DNA of 64,000 nucleotides from Microbacterium sp. NIBRBAC000506063 (GTDB lineage Bacteria > Actinomycetota > Actinomycetes > Actinomycetales > Microbacteriaceae). Within the stretch, counting starts at the first letter, position 1; each line of letters begins with the position of its first letter. The notes beneath the pieces were generated by a model. That model was not told the DNA's origin, made no database searches, and was given only the letters and a program-made list of their open reading frames with translations. A program made the translations under genes and the position numbers. Shown one piece after another: positions 20,959 to 30,370 of the stretch. Where the stretch lies: NCBI RefSeq assembly GCF_017968845.1, contig NZ_CP072876.1:372001-436000 (forward strand), read 5' to 3'.

Positions 20959-22650
20959 AGCATCGGCACCTTCAGGCCGCGCTCGCGGGCGACCTCGACG
21001 GCACGGTCGTATCCGGCATCCACGTGTCTCATCACACCCGTGCCCGGGTCGTTCGTCAAGACCCGCTCGAGCTTCTCGGCGGCGAGCGGCGTGCCGTCGG
21101 CGACCGTGACCTGCCCCGCGTGGATCGAACGACCGATCCCGACGCCCCGCCGTGGTGCAGCGAGACCCAGGAGGCACCCGACGCCGTGTTCAGCAGGGCG
21201 TTCAGCAGCGGCCAGTCGGCGATGGCATCCGATCCATCGGCCATGGCCTCGGTCTCGCGGTACGGCGAGGCCACCGAACCCGAGTCGAGATGGTCGCGGC
21301 CGATCACGATCGGTGCCTTGAGCTCGCCCGAGGCGACCATCTCGTTGAACTTCAGCCCCGCGAGGTGCCGCTCCTTGTACCCGAGCCAGCAGATGCGCGC
21401 CGGCAGCCCTTCGAAATGCACCTTGTCGGCTGCCTTCTCCAGCCACCGGTGCAGCGCCGCGTCCTCCGGGAAGAGCTCAGCCACGGCACGGTCGGTCGCG
21501 GCGATGTCGGCCGGGTCGCCCGAGAGCGCCGCCCAGCGGAACGGCCCCTTGCCCTCGGCGAAGAGCGGGCGGATGTACGCCGGCACGAACCCGGGGAACT
21601 CGAACGCCCGCGGGAAGCCGCCGAGCTCCGCCTCACGGCGGATCGAGTTGCCGTAGTCGAAGACGGCGGCGCCGGCATCCTGGAATCCGACCATCGCCTC
21701 CACCTGCGCCGCCATCGACGCCCGCGCGCGCTCGGTGAAGCCCTCCGGGTCATCGGATGCCGCCGCGCGCCAATCCGCGAACGCCACCCCGCGAGGCAGA
21801 TACGCGAGCGGGTCGTGGGCGCTGGTCTGATCGGTGACGATGTCGACCGTCAGCTCGCCCGCGCGGTGACGGCGGAGGAGCTCGGGGAAGACGTCGGCGG
21901 CGTTGCCGACGATCCCGACGGAGAGTGCCTCGCCGGCGTCTTTGGCGGCGAGGACACGGCCTACGGCGTGGTCCAGATCGGTGGTGTACTCGTCGAGGTA
22001 GCCATGGTCGACGCGCCGGGCAAGACGCGATTCGTCGACGTCGACGACGAGCACGGCCCCGTCGTTCATCGTGACGGCCAGCGGCTGCGCGCCGCCCATG
22101 CCGCCGCATCCGCCCGTGAGGGTGAGGGTGCCTTTCAAACTGTCGGCCGGAGCGGCCGACTCGGTTGCTGAGCCTGTCGAAGCACGGCCGAGCGATGTCG
22201 CAACCGCGGCGAAGGTCTCGTAGGTGCCCTGCAGGATCCCTGCGTGCCGATGTAGATCCAGGACCCGGCGGTCATCTGTCCGTACATGGTCAGCCCCAGC
22301 TCCTCGAGGCGGCGGAACTCGGGCCACGTCGCCCAGTCCCCCACGAGGTTGGAGTTGGCGATGAGTACGCGCGGCGCCCACTCGTGCGTGCGGAAGACGC
22401 CCACGGGCTTTCCCGACTGCACGAGCAGCGTCTCGTCGGGCTCCAGCTCGTCGAGGGTGCGCACGATCGCGTCGTAGGCCTCCCAGCTGCGAGCGGCGCG
22501 ACCCGTGCCGCCGTAGACGACGAGGTCTTCGGGGTGCTCGGCGACCTCCGCATCGAGGTTGTTCATCAGCATCCGCTTGGCCGCCTCGGCGCCCCAGCTC
22601 TTCGCGGTGCGCTCGGGGCCGCGCGCGGCGCGGATCGTTCGTTCGTTCAT
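20955..22650 (-). CDS. hutU: Urocanate hydratase HutU (two frameshifts, with in-frame repeat insertion)
   Basis: Second step of the pathway; NAD-containing urocanase. The order is standard: [22 protein letters not shown], then [14 protein letters not shown], then [17 protein letters not shown], then DQTSAHDPL, then [16 protein letters not shown], then [22 protein letters not shown] precedes the ATG at 22650. Between FAAVATS and [10 protein letters not shown] about 18 extra residues ([17 protein letters not shown]) derive from a repeat. Bases are missing near 22238 and 21150. Confidence 0.93.
22133..22200. repeat. Dispersed repeat inside hutU
   Basis: The core GGTTGCTGAGCCTGTCGAAG (22163-22182) is flanked by the self-complementary GTCGGCCGGAGCGGCCGAC (22142-22160). 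It is read in frame and replaces a normally short loop of HutU. Confidence 0.6.
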
Positions 22651-22671
22651 GATTGCTCCTTGCCGGTGATT

Positions 22672-24206
22672 TCAGGAGATGTCGGATGCCGCGAGCGCCG
22701 TCCGCGCGACCTCGCCCGAGAGCACGAGGTCGGTGACCGCCTCCATGTCGGGCGAGAGGAAACGATCGGGCCCGGGCCCGTCGGCCACGCTGCGGACGAG
22801 GTCGCGCACGGCACCGGTCACCGGCCCCGCCTGCAGCGGCTCGCGCAGGTCGAGCGCCCGCGCACCCGCGAGGATCTCGATCGCGAGCACGCGGGCGAGC
22901 CCGTCGACGGCCCGGCGGAGCTTGCGGGCCGCCGCCCAGCCCATCGAGACGTGGTCCTCCTGCATGGCGCTCGACGGGATCGAGTCGACGGATGCCGGGA
23001 CCGCCAGCCTCTTGAGCTCGGAGACGATCCCCGCGGCGGCGTACTGGGCAATCATGAGGCCGGAGTCGACGCCGACCTCGTCGGCGAGGAAGGGTGGCAG
23101 GCCGTGGCTGCGCGCCGGATCGAGCGCCCGGTCGGTGCGTCGCTCGGAGACCGAGGCGACGTCGGCGACCGAGATCGCGAGGAAGTCGAGCACGGCGGCG
23201 ACGGGCGCGCCGTGGAAGTTGCCGTTGGACTGGATGCGTCCGTCGACGGTGATCACCGGGTTGTCGATCACGCTGGAGAGCTCGCGCGAGGCGATCGTGG
23301 CCGCGTGGGTCACCGTGTCGCGGGCGGTGCCGTGCACCTGCGGCGAGCAGCGCAGCGAGTAGGCGTCCTGCACGCGCCCGTCCTCGGGTCCGGCGTGGCT
23401 GGCGACGATCGGAGAGCCTGCGAGGAAGGCGCGCAGGTTCGCGGCCGAGACCGCCTGCCCCTCCTGGGGCCGCAGCGCCATGAGGTCGGCTGCGAAGACG
23501 GCATCGGTGCCGAGCTGGCTCTCCACCGACATCGCAGCGGCGAGATCGGCGGTGTCCAGCAGCATCCGGAGATCGTGCAGGGCCAGCACGAGCATCCCGA
23601 GCATGCCGTCGGTGCCGTTGATGAGGGCGAGACCCTCCTTCTCGACGAGTTCGAGGGGCTCGATGCCGGCCGCGGCGAGGGCATCGGATGCGGCGACGGC
23701 CTCACCGTCGACACGCACCTCCCCTCGCCCATCGCCGCGAGCGCGATGTGGGCGAGCGGGGCGAGGTCGCCCGAGCACCCCAGCGACCCGTACTCCCGCA
23801 CGATCGGGGTGATCCCGGCGTTGAGCATCGCCGCGTAGGTCTCGGCGACGACGGGACGCACGCCCGTGCGACCCGAGGTCAGGGTCTGCAGCCGCAGCAG
23901 CTGCAGGGCGCGCACGACCTCGGTCTCGACCTCGGCGCCGGTGCCGGCGGCGTGCGAGCGGATGAGGCTCGCCTGCAGCTGGCGGCGGCGCTCGGGGGCG
24001 ATGAACGTCGTGGCGAGCGCACCGAAGCCGGTCGAGACGCCGTAGTGCGGCTTCGGGTCGGCGGCGCGCTCGTCGATCACGCGGCGCGTGTCGGCAATGC
24101 GTGCGAGGGCGGCGGGGTCGATCGCGATGGGAGCGCCGAGCCGGGCGACCGCGACGACGTCTTCATGCGTGAGCGGAGCAGCGCCGACGAGTACAGGTGT
24201 GACCAT
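22672..24206 (-). CDS. hutH: Histidine ammonia-lyase HutH (frameshifted)
   Basis: First step: histidine to urocanate and ammonia. The autocatalytic MIO cofactor triad lies in [14 protein letters not shown], i.e. Cys-Ser-Gly as in Streptomyces enzymes rather than Ala-Ser-Gly. [24 protein letters not shown] and [13 protein letters not shown] are further active-site segments. ATG at 24206. One base is missing near 23722 (CACCTCCCCTCGCCC). It is upstream of hutU on the same strand, with hutI last. Confidence 0.93.
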
Positions 24207-24259
24207 GTCTCGATTCCACACCGTCGCCCTCGCGCGCGGCAGTCATCCGTGGCATCCTT

Positions 24260-24277
24260 TGTCTGTGATCCCAGACA
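24260..24277. promoter_or_regulatory. Putative hut operator between hutH and the IclR gene
   Basis: TGTCTG-TGATCC-CAGACA is a perfect 6-bp inverted repeat with a 6-base spacer, 54 bases upstream of hutH and overlapping the likely GTG start of the IclR gene. This is a plausible binding site for the divergently encoded IclR regulator. Confidence 0.45.
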
Positions 24278-25080
24278 GTCCGCAGGTTCCGGCAGCGAGC
24301 CACACGCTGCGCATCCTGCGGCATCTCGCCGAGCGCTCGACCCCCATCGCGGCGTCCGTCCTCGCCCGAGAACTCGACCTGCCCCGCTCGACCGTCTATC
24401 ACCTGCTCTCGACCCTCGAGAGCCACGGCTTCGTCGTGCACCTGGCGTCCGAGCGCCGCTGGGGACTGGGCACATCCGCCTTCGAGCTCGCGAGCGGGTA
24501 CAGTCGCCAACAGCCCCTCGCCCGGCTCGGACGACCACTCGTCGCGGCCCTCTCCGACCGCCTCGGCGAGAGCGCGCATCTGGCGGTCATGAGCGGCAGC
24601 GACGTCGTCTACATCGTCGAGGAGCGCGCGGCCCGCCGCCCGGCGCTCGTGACGGATGTCGGGGTGCGTCTACCCGCCCACCTGACCGCCACCGGGCGGG
24701 CCATGCTCGCCGCGCTCCCCCGCGAGCAGGTGCGCGCGCTGTATCCGGATGCCACGGCCTTCACCGCCCGCACCGGACGCGGCCCCGCCCGCCCCGCCGA
24801 ACTGCGCGAGCTGCTCCGCGAGGTGCGCGCCCGCGGCTTCGCCACCGAGGACGGCGAGGTCACGCTCGGACTCCGCTCGGTCGGCGTCGCGGTCACCGAC
24901 CACACCGGGTGGCCCGCGGCATCCGTCGCCGTGACCTGGCCCGAGGACTCCGAGCGCGACCCGCACGAGCTCGCCGCGGAGGTGTCGGATGCCGCATCCG
25001 CCCTCTCCCGGCGCCTCTATGGCATCCTCCCCGCCCCGTCCGGTCCCTCAAACGCAAGTTTCACGACCTCGAAGACCTGA
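24265..25080 (+). CDS. IclR-family regulator of the hut cluster
   Basis: Winged-helix regulator. The N-terminal HTH (SHTLRILRHLAERSTPIAASVLARELDLPRSTVYHLLSTLESHGFV) and effector domain (ESAHLAVMSGSDVVYIVEE ... LPAHLTATGRAMLAALP) are complete and intact. I chose the GTG at 24265; an ATG at 24205 is in frame but would overlap the divergent hutH start and use up the promoter gap. Its position indicates control of histidine degradation, with urocanate or histidine as likely effector. Confidence 0.85.
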   Translation: MIPDSPQVPAASHTLRILRHLAERSTPIAASVLARELDLPRSTVYHLLSTLESHGFVVHLASERRWGLGTSAFELASGYSRQQPLARLGRPLVAALSDRLGESAHLAVMSGSDVVYIVEERAARRPALVTDVGVRLPAHLTATGRAMLAALPREQVRALYPDATAFTARTGRGPARPAELRELLREVRARGFATEDGEVTLGLRSVGVAVTDHTGWPAASVAVTWPEDSERDPHELAAEVSDAASALSRRLYGILPAPSGPSNASFTTSKT

Positions 25081-25138
25081 ATCTGAGGGACCGGACGAGC
25101 GCGACCGAGGCGAGTGACCGGGGCGATACAGTCGAGAC

Positions 25139-26062
25139 GTGCTCGATACTCTCACCGGATTCGCCGTCGTGGGACTCGCCATCGTCGTCGGGTACGTCCT
25201 CGGCCGCATCGACCTGCTGGGCCCTCACGGCCGCTACGTGCTCGCGCGACTGACGTTCTTCGTGCTGAGCCCATTCCTGCTGTTCGTCGTGCTCGCCGAG
25301 GCGGATGCCGCGATGCTGTTCTCGGCGCTGCTGCCGGCATCCGCCCTCTCGGCCATCGCCGTGATGACGCTCTACGTGCTCATCGCCCGTCTCACGTGGC
25401 GGCGCGGAATCGGCGAGACCGTGATCGGCGCCCTCTCGGCGGGCCAGGTCAACTCGAACAACATCGGCATCCCGATCTCGCTCTATCTCCTGGGCAGCGC
25501 GGCGTTCCCGGCACCCGTGATCCTGCTGCAGCTCATCGTCTTCACGCCGATCACGCTGACGCTGCTCGACCTCGCCACGAGCGAGAAGGGCTCCTCGATC
25601 TGGCGGATCCTCGGCCGCACCGCGAGCAACCCGATCGTGATCGGCTCCGTCGCCGGCACCCTCGTGTCGGTATCGGGCGTCGCCCTGCCGCCGATCGTGA
25701 TGGAGCCGGCCTCCCTCCTCGCGAACGCCTGCGTGCCCGTGCTGCTCATCAGCTACGGCCTCTCGCTGCACGGCACCAGGGTGCTCGGGCCGCACGGTCG
25801 CCGTCGCGACGTGCTGCTGGCGAGCGCCCTGAAGCTGCTGATCATGCCGCTCGTCGGCTGGGTCGTCGCGCAGTTCCTCTTCCAGCTGCCGCCGGCCGAG
25901 GTGCTCATCGTCGTCGTGCTGGCGGCGCTGCCCACCGCGCAGAACGTCTTCAACTACGCGCAGCGCTACAACGTCGGCGAGGCGATCTCCCGCGACACGA
26001 TCTTCCTCACCACGATCGGATGCGTGCCGGTCCTCCTGCTGGCGACGCTCCTGCTCGGGTGA
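25139..26062 (+). CDS. AEC (auxin efflux carrier) family transporter
   Basis: Intact, 307 residues, about ten helices with the family split into two five-helix halves. GQVNSNNIGIPISLYLLG and ALPTAQNVFNYAQRYN are the conserved unwound-helix motifs. GTG start. It probably exports a small carboxylate or similar; lying directly after hutR-like iclR it may export a histidine-derived acid, which is inference. Confidence 0.8.
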   Translation: MLDTLTGFAVVGLAIVVGYVLGRIDLLGPHGRYVLARLTFFVLSPFLLFVVLAEADAAMLFSALLPASALSAIAVMTLYVLIARLTWRRGIGETVIGALSAGQVNSNNIGIPISLYLLGSAAFPAPVILLQLIVFTPITLTLLDLATSEKGSSIWRILGRTASNPIVIGSVAGTLVSVSGVALPPIVMEPASLLANACVPVLLISYGLSLHGTRVLGPHGRRRDVLLASALKLLIMPLVGWVVAQFLFQLPPAEVLIVVVLAALPTAQNVFNYAQRYNVGEAISRDTIFLTTIGCVPVLLLATLLLG

Positions 26063-26063
26063 G

Positions 26064-26540
26064 TCAGTCGACCTTGGCCACGGTGCCGCTAGTAAGGGTG
26101 ATCAGCTGCTCATAGGTGAGCGGGAAGACCGTGTGGGGCGTACCGCCGGCGGCCCAGATCTCCGGGTACTGCGCGAGATCCTCGTCGACGATGGTCGTCA
26201 GCGGCGCGGGGTGCCCGGTGGGAGCCACCCCGCCGATGGCCTGCCCGGTCGCCTCGCGCACCTGCTCGGGCGTGGCCCTCGTGATGTAGCCACGGCCGAG
26301 CCGCTCGGCGAGCGCCGCCGTGTCGACGCGATGGGCGCCGCTGGTCATCACGAGCAGCGGCTCCTCATCCGACCAGAAGACGAGGCTGTTCGCGATCGCT
26401 CCCACCTCGACGCCGAGCGCCTGGGCGGCGAGCACCGCGGTCGCCGCGGCATCCGGGAGCACGACGATGTCGCCGGCGATGCCGGCCTCGCGGAGAGCAT
26501 CGTGGACGAGCCTGCTGCGGGTGGGGAGATGTGCGGTCAC
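26064..26540 (-). CDS. YbaK/EbsC-type aminoacyl-tRNA deacylase
   Basis: Intact, 158 residues. VGAIANSLVFWSDEEPLLVMTSGAHRVD and ATGQAIGGVAPTGHP match the YbaK/ProX editing fold, which hydrolyses mischarged tRNA such as Cys-tRNA(Pro). It is convergent with the AEC transporter with one base between stops. Confidence 0.88.
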   Translation of the reverse strand: MTAHLPTRSRLVHDALREAGIAGDIVVLPDAAATAVLAAQALGVEVGAIANSLVFWSDEEPLLVMTSGAHRVDTAALAERLGRGYITRATPEQVREATGQAIGGVAPTGHPAPLTTIVDEDLAQYPEIWAAGGTPHTVFPLTYEQLITLTSGTVAKVD

Positions 26541-26644
26541 CCCACCAGCTTAGAGATCGGATGCCGCGGACCTGACCTCTAGTAGAACGGCACCGTCCAC
26601 GCAACCCCTGGCGGCGCGGCGGCGGGCATGCCTACCGTGGAACC

Positions 26645-27763
26645 ATGTTGCCCGCAGACATCCCAGACACGGACCATCTGATCGAGCTCCTCGATCTGCG
26701 CGACGAGGCGAGCACGACGATCACCATCGCGTCCTCGTCCTTCCGTCCCGACCACGAACGCGTGAAGATCGCGCTGCGCAATGCGATCGACGAGGCGGAG
26801 CGGCAGCTCAGGCGGAAGAGCCTGCCCCGCGGCGCCCAGGCCGCGGTCGTCGACCCGCTCCGCGCGCTTCTCCGCGACGACGAGTTCTGGCTCGCGCAGT
26901 CCCGCTCGCTCGTCATCTTCGCCTCGCCCGAGGTGTTCGAGACCTTCCGGCTGGCGAAGTCCGTCGAGGAGCATGTCGCCGTGGGCGATCGTTTCGACAC
27001 GGGTACGCTGCTGCGCGCCCTCGCCTTCCCGCATCGCGCCTTCGTCGTGGCGCTCACGCAGGGCGGCGCGACGCTGTGGGAGTTCGGGCCGGATCACCGG
27101 CCCGTCGAGCACGAGCTGGACCTTCCCGACGACCATGCGCTCATGCTCGAGCGCACGACGACGGGAGGCCGTTTCGACCGTCAGCGCGCAGACGGCACCA
27201 CCGGCGACCGCATCGAACGAGAGCGCTACGCCCGCGCGGCGCAGGACGCCGTGGTCGCGATCGTCCCCGAGGACGTGCCGCTGATCCTCGCCGCCGCGAC
27301 CGATCTGGAGCCGGCCTATCGAGCGGTGAACACGCATCCGCTGCTGCTGGCGGACGGGATCGACGGGCACCCTGACGCGTTCGAGGAGAAGGCCCTGTCC
27401 GATCGTGTGCGCGAGATCCTCGACGCGCACTACGCCGCGGATCTGGACTCCTGGCGCGAGCGCTTCGGCTCGCTGCGCAGCGAGGGTCTGGCGACCAGCC
27501 GCTTCGACGAGGTCGCCCTCGCGGCGACGACCGCCTCGGTGGAGAGCCTGCACTTCGACATGGACTGGACCGAGGAGGGATCGATCGACGAGTTCGGGCA
27601 CGTCCGTCACGCCGACGAGCCCGGGCCCGACACCTACGCGCTCGTCGACGAGGTCGCCGCGCGCGTGCTGCGCAGCGGCGGCACGGTGCGCGCGGTGCGC
27701 AACGCCGATCTTCTGGATGGATCGCCTCTCGCGGCGGTGCTCCGCTTCCCTTTGCCGGAGTGA
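26645..27763 (+). CDS. baeRF family (bacterial archaeo-eukaryotic release factor-like) protein
   Basis: Intact, 372 residues. The N-terminal domain (DHLIELLDLRDEASTTITIASSSFRPDHERVK) and the eRF1-like core (ALAFPHRAFVVALTQGGATLWEF, then GDRIERERYARAAQDAVVAIVP) fit baeRF family 11. These proteins are thought to act in ribosome rescue or rRNA-linked defence; no GGQ loop is visible. Monocistronic. Confidence 0.7.
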   Translation: MLPADIPDTDHLIELLDLRDEASTTITIASSSFRPDHERVKIALRNAIDEAERQLRRKSLPRGAQAAVVDPLRALLRDDEFWLAQSRSLVIFASPEVFETFRLAKSVEEHVAVGDRFDTGTLLRALAFPHRAFVVALTQGGATLWEFGPDHRPVEHELDLPDDHALMLERTTTGGRFDRQRADGTTGDRIERERYARAAQDAVVAIVPEDVPLILAAATDLEPAYRAVNTHPLLLADGIDGHPDAFEEKALSDRVREILDAHYAADLDSWRERFGSLRSEGLATSRFDEVALAATTASVESLHFDMDWTEEGSIDEFGHVRHADEPGPDTYALVDEVAARVLRSGGTVRAVRNADLLDGSPLAAVLRFPLPE

Positions 27764-27866
27764 TTCCCCGCCACGGCGGGAACCGGCACAATAGGAGCAA
27801 CGGGTGTCGCAAAGCCGCGGCATCCGGTACCGAGTGCCCAAAAGGCCCGCCGAAAGAGGATCCGCG

Positions 27867-28922
27867 ATGAGTTCCACCCTGCCCCTGCCCGATTTCACCC
27901 ACGAGCGCGTGGAGGTGGTCACGGGTTCACGAAGCGGCCTGGTGATCACGGTCGCGCTGCACTCCTCGGTGCTCGGCTCCGCCCTCGGCGGCGCACGGCT
28001 GTGGACCTATCCGCACTGGAGCGACGCGGTCGGCGACGCCCTGCGGCTCTCCGCGGCGATGACGCTGAAGAACGCCGCGGCGGGCCTGGACGCGGGCGGC
28101 GGCAAGTCGGTGCTGTGCCTCCCCGAGGGGACCGTGCTCGACGCCGACCGGCGCCGCGCCGCCTATCTCGACCTCGGCGATGCGGTCGAGCAGCTCGGCG
28201 GTCTCTACCGCACCGCGGAGGACGTCGGCTCCACCGCCGAGGACATGCTCGTCGTCAGCGAGCGCACCGCCCACGTCGTCGGTCTTCCCTCGACGGCCGG
28301 CGGCTCGGGCGAGCCCGCCGTCCCCACGAGCATCGGGGTCTACGAGTCGATCCGGGCGACCCTGGAGCGCGTGACGGGAACATCGGATGCCGCGGGCCGA
28401 CGCCTCACGATCTCCGGCCTCGGCCAGGTCGGCAGCAGGCTCGCCGAGAAGCTCGCCGCCGACGGCGCGGTGCTGACGGTGACCGATGTGAACCCCGCCA
28501 AGCGGGAGCTCGCTTCCACTCTCGGCGCGACCTGGGTCGAGCCCGGCGGCGAACACCTGGTCGACGCCGACGTCTTCGTCCCCGCCGGCATCGGCGGTGT
28601 GCTCACCGACGAGATCATCGACGCCCTGCATGCGAAGGCCGTATGCGGTCCGGCGAACAACCCCCTCGCCGATCACAGCGGCGCCGAGCGCCTCGCCGGC
28701 CGCGGCATCCTGTACGCCCCCGACTTCGTCGTCAACGGCGGCGGCGTGATCTACCTCGACCTGGTCGCGAAGAACCTGGGCACGATGGACGAGATCATGC
28801 AGCGCGTCGCCGGTATCGGCGACACCGTCCGCCGCATCTTCGACGAGGCGCAGAGCCGAGGACTCACCCCACTCGCCGCCGCCGAGGAGCTCGCGGCGGA
28901 GCGCCTCGCCGCAGGGCGCTGA
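27867..28922 (+). CDS. Leucine/valine dehydrogenase (Glu/Leu/Phe/Val family)
   Basis: Intact, 351 residues. It oxidatively deaminates a branched-chain amino acid with NAD. The catalytic Lys segment is AAMTLKNAAAGLDAGGGKSV, the Rossmann loop GLGQVGSRLAEKL, and the C-terminal part has CGPANNPLAD and APDFVVNGGGVIYLD. AGAGGA precedes the ATG at 27867. Substrate choice among Leu, Val and Phe cannot be made from sequence alone. Confidence 0.85.
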   Translation: MSSTLPLPDFTHERVEVVTGSRSGLVITVALHSSVLGSALGGARLWTYPHWSDAVGDALRLSAAMTLKNAAAGLDAGGGKSVLCLPEGTVLDADRRRAAYLDLGDAVEQLGGLYRTAEDVGSTAEDMLVVSERTAHVVGLPSTAGGSGEPAVPTSIGVYESIRATLERVTGTSDAAGRRLTISGLGQVGSRLAEKLAADGAVLTVTDVNPAKRELASTLGATWVEPGGEHLVDADVFVPAGIGGVLTDEIIDALHAKAVCGPANNPLADHSGAERLAGRGILYAPDFVVNGGGVIYLDLVAKNLGTMDEIMQRVAGIGDTVRRIFDEAQSRGLTPLAAAEELAAERLAAGR

Positions 28923-28953
28923 CACCGGCCGCCATCCGCCGCGCAGCCCCGGG

Positions 28954-29856
28954 TCAGCGCCAGAGGGTGAGCTTCTCGGGGTTCATCATCATCCGGACGT
29001 CCGTCACGAGGCCACCGCCGACCTCGAAGGTGACGACGCCGAAGATCCGCCCCTCCTCCCACAGCGCGAACCCGAGGCCGTCGGGGGTCTCCTGCTCCAA
29101 GGCCGTCGCCGCCGGGTTCTTGCTCAGTGCGCCGAGGAGGAAGCGTGCGACCCGATCCGCTCCCACCACGGGCTTCCGTGCGGCGCTCACCACGCCGCCG
29201 CCATCGGAGTGCAGCACCACATCGGGGTCGAGCACGGCGATGAGGCCGGCGAGGTCGCCCGAGCGCGCCGCCGCAGCGAACGCCGTGACGACCTCGTCGT
29301 GCTCGGCGCGGGACACCCGGCGTTCGCGGCTCTGCCGCACATGGCGGCGGGCAGAAGCGGCCAGCTGCCGGCAGGCCGCCGGGGAGCGTCCGACGATCTC
29401 GGCGATCTCCGCGAACGGCATCGCGAACACGTCGTGCAGGACGAAGGCGACGCGTTCGGCGGGTGTCATCGATTCCAGGACGAGGAGCAGGGCCGAGCTG
29501 ATCGAGTCGTCGAGCGTGACGCGTTCCAGCGGATCCTCGGGCGTGACGGCCGACGCGGGGAACGCGTGCGCGGGGACCGGCTCGGGAAGCCACGGGCCGA
29601 CATAGCGTTCTCGGCGCCGCCGGGCGGAGTCCAGGACGTTGAGGCAGACGCGGCCGGCCGCACGGGTCAACCACGCCGCGGGCACCTCGATCGCGTCGCG
29701 CTCAGCCTGACTGAGCCGGTACCAGCGCAGATAGGTCTCCTGCACGGCGTCCTCGGCCTCCGCCACTGTGCCGAGCATCCGGAATGCCAGCGAGACGAGG
29801 TGCCTCCGCTCGCCCAGCACCGCGGCATCCGGGGTGGTCTGTTCCTCAGGTGTCAT
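28954..29856 (-). CDS. ECF41-type RNA polymerase sigma factor (SigJ-like)
   Basis: Intact, 300 residues. Sigma region 2 (FRMLGTVAEAEDAVQETYLRW), the ECF41 linker motif WLPEPV (89-94), region 4 (LHDVFAMPFAEIAEIVGRSPAACRQLAARA-like) and a C-terminal SnoaL-like domain with DGGG (218-221) are all present. In ECF41 the C-terminal domain tunes activity and no anti-sigma factor is needed. GGAGGAGGG precedes the start. It faces a membrane protein/SDR operon, as ECF41 genes typically face an oxidoreductase or epimerase. Confidence 0.9.
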   Translation of the reverse strand: MTPEEQTTPDAAVLGERRHLVSLAFRMLGTVAEAEDAVQETYLRWYRLSQAERDAIEVPAAWLTRAAGRVCLNVLDSARRRRERYVGPWLPEPVPAHAFPASAVTPEDPLERVTLDDSISSALLLVLESMTPAERVAFVLHDVFAMPFAEIAEIVGRSPAACRQLAASARRHVRQSRERRVSRAEHDEVVTAFAAAARSGDLAGLIAVLDPDVVLHSDGGGVVSAARKPVVGADRVARFLLGALSKNPAATALEQETPDGLGFALWEEGRIFGVVTFEVGGGLVTDVRMMMNPEKLTLWR

Positions 29857-29876
29857 CGCGCCCTCCTCCTCTCTTC

Positions 29877-29935
29877 GACCGCGCGGCGCCTCGATCTGTG
29901 AGCCCAGATCTCACATTCGCACCTCCTGCCCGGTC
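29877..29935. promoter_or_regulatory. Divergent pair of ECF41-type promoters
   Basis: Plus strand: TCTCACA (29909-29915), 16 bases, GGTC (29932-29935). Minus strand: GCTCACA (complement of 29897-29903), 16 bases, GGTC (complement of 29877-29880). Both resemble the published ECF41 consensus (TGTCACA and CGTC) and have identical spacing. The two -35 elements form TGTGAG-N7-CTCACA. Confidence 0.6.
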
Positions 29936-29944
29936 ATGAAAGGT

Positions 29945-30370
29945 ATGAACACGACATTCCGACGTACCCTCCTGGGCATCACCGTGGCCATCTCCCTCTA
30001 TACAGGGTTCTGGGCCGCCTTCCTTCCCGAAGCGTTCTATCGCTCGTTCCCCGGTTTCGGGCTCCACTGGATCGATGTCGACGGACCCTACAACGAGCAT
30101 CTCCTCCGAGACGTCGGCGGGCTCTATCTGGCCCTCGGTGCGGTCAGCCTCGCGGCGATCTTCTGTCGCAGCGCGACCCCGGGGCGGATAGCCGGCCTGG
30201 CCTGGGCGGTGTTCGGCGTGCTGCATCTCGGCTACCACGTGCAGCACCTGCACGGATCGGTCGTCGACATCGCCGGCAACATCGTCACTCTGGGGTTGAG
30301 CGCCGCGCTCGGCGTCGCCCTTCTCCTGCCCGCCAGGGCGAAGGCCGAGACCGAGGAGGCAGCGCGATGA
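29945..30370 (+). CDS. Four-helix membrane protein, probable ECF41 target
   Basis: About 141 residues with helices LLGITVAISLYTGFWAAF, LYLALGAVSLAAIFC, AGLAWAVFGVLHLGYHV and IVTLGLSAALGVALLLP. It resembles DUF4345/DoxX-like proteins. If the ECF41 -10 element at 29932 is real, transcription begins almost at the ATG at 29945, giving a leaderless or near-leaderless mRNA; an in-frame ATG at 29936 would then lie at or before the start site. It overlaps the next gene by ATGA. Confidence 0.65.
   Translation: MNTTFRRTLLGITVAISLYTGFWAAFLPEAFYRSFPGFGLHWIDVDGPYNEHLLRDVGGLYLALGAVSLAAIFCRSATPGRIAGLAWAVFGVLHLGYHVQHLHGSVVDIAGNIVTLGLSAALGVALLLPARAKAETEEAAR

Noticed and set aside
22165..23838. Plus-strand frame starting [13 protein letters not shown].
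   Set aside because: It begins in the dispersed repeat inside hutU and runs antisense to hutU and hutH; this start is a by-product of the repeat.
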